A DNA stretch of 22,028 nt from a virus: the IMG/VR virus record IMGVR_UViG_3300048883_000085, positions 1 to 22,028 of that record; one strand, 5' to 3'. How positions within the stretch are numbered: position 1 is the stretch's first letter; the number at the start of each line of letters is the position of its first letter. Below the pieces are notes generated by a model. That model saw only the letters and a list, made by a program, of their open reading frames with translations. It did no database searches and was not told where the DNA came from. A program made the translations under genes and the position numbers. Shown one piece after another: positions 21,810 to 22,028 of this stretch.

Positions 21810-22028
21810 TTAAAAAGGAGTAGATATTTCATCAGAGATGATGGAGAACTTAAACACATTTTCCGGTCTGAATGATCTCCATCCTTCTGCGTTAATGTCC
21901 CATACCGCAATGTTCTTTAATGAAATTGAATGTCGTTCACCACCTTTAGGATGATGTTCAACCGGAATAATATCTTCATCTAAAGTACATGTCATGATAC
22001 GTTCATCCCCATTGATCTTGGTGAATGA
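21810..22028 (-). CDS. Small SH3-like phage protein (5' end beyond right edge)
   Basis: The frame stays open to the right edge, beyond the internal ATG at 21995, reading FTKINGDERIMTCTLDEDII before it continues. About 73 codons are visible. The pattern F-T-K-x-(D/N)-G-x-x-R-x-M-x-C-T-L ... VWDINAEGWRSFRPENV is shared with small conserved proteins of marine T4-like phages that are usually described as SH3-like or left unannotated. The upstream residues fit the family, so 21995 is not the real start. Function unknown. Confidence 0.75.
   Translation of the reverse strand, partial: SFTKINGDERIMTCTLDEDIIPVEHHPKGGERHSISLKNIAVWDINAEGWRSFRPENVFKFSIISDEISTPF

Noticed and set aside
1-22028. CRISPR array, insertion sequence, integrase or attachment site
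   Set aside because: No regularly spaced repeats, transposase-like frames or duplicated tRNA ends were seen; the window reads as continuous virulent-phage sequence.

Overview
The window is part of the genome of a T4-superfamily tailed phage (contractile tail, myovirus morphology). It has a complete baseplate block, the T4-type replication and late-transcription genes gp32, gp59 and gp33, phage tRNAs and T4-type late promoter boxes (TATAAATA). The sequence is AT-rich and densely packed, with gene gaps of a few bases and many ATGA overlaps. Several proteins look more like those of marine T4-like phages than of T4 itself: a zinc-less gp32, a lysozyme-less gp5, and a small SH3-like protein and a conserved 346-aa protein that I remember from cyanophage-type genomes. 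The host cannot be named from the sequence. Consensus TTGACA-17-TATAAT promoters suggest a bacterium with ordinary sigma70.

Left block (1-12910, minus strand), in transcription order from right to left: gp48 tail-tube cap, gp53 wedge, gp27-like hub, gp5-like spike without lysozyme, a 318-aa unknown, a 340-aa unknown with a VCBS/cadherin-like segment, a PAAR spike tip, gp25, gp6, and gp7 (at least 1186 aa, running off the left edge). This is one late operon. It appears to be driven by tandem TATAAATA boxes at 12945-12960.

Middle block (12961-17935, plus strand): gp4 head-completion nuclease, a 198-aa conserved protein (possibly gp2-like), a tube-fold protein (probably gp54), gp26-like protein, a short -1 frame extension, a 590-aa tape-measure candidate, and an EF-hand membrane protein. 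A strong hairpin terminator (17947-17972) separates this block from the convergent gp32. The most notable signal is a T TTT TTG slippery heptamer directly before the gp26 stop codon. It leads into an overlapping -1 frame without a visible ribosome-binding site, just ahead of the tape-measure gene. This is the layout of the lambda G/GT tail-assembly chaperones.

Right block (17996-22028, minus strand): gp32, gp59, gp33 and a conserved 346-aa protein, then tRNA-Asp, tRNA-Ser, tRNA-Asn, a 121-aa unknown, tRNA-Thr and the 3' part of a small SH3-like gene cut by the right edge. Two nearly identical sigma70 promoter modules (40 bp and 39 bp) precede gp32 and the three-tRNA run. A third consensus promoter, at 13514-13542, points antisense into gp4.

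Together the genes cover tail baseplate, tube and tape-measure assembly, head completion, and the replication and late-transcription switch.
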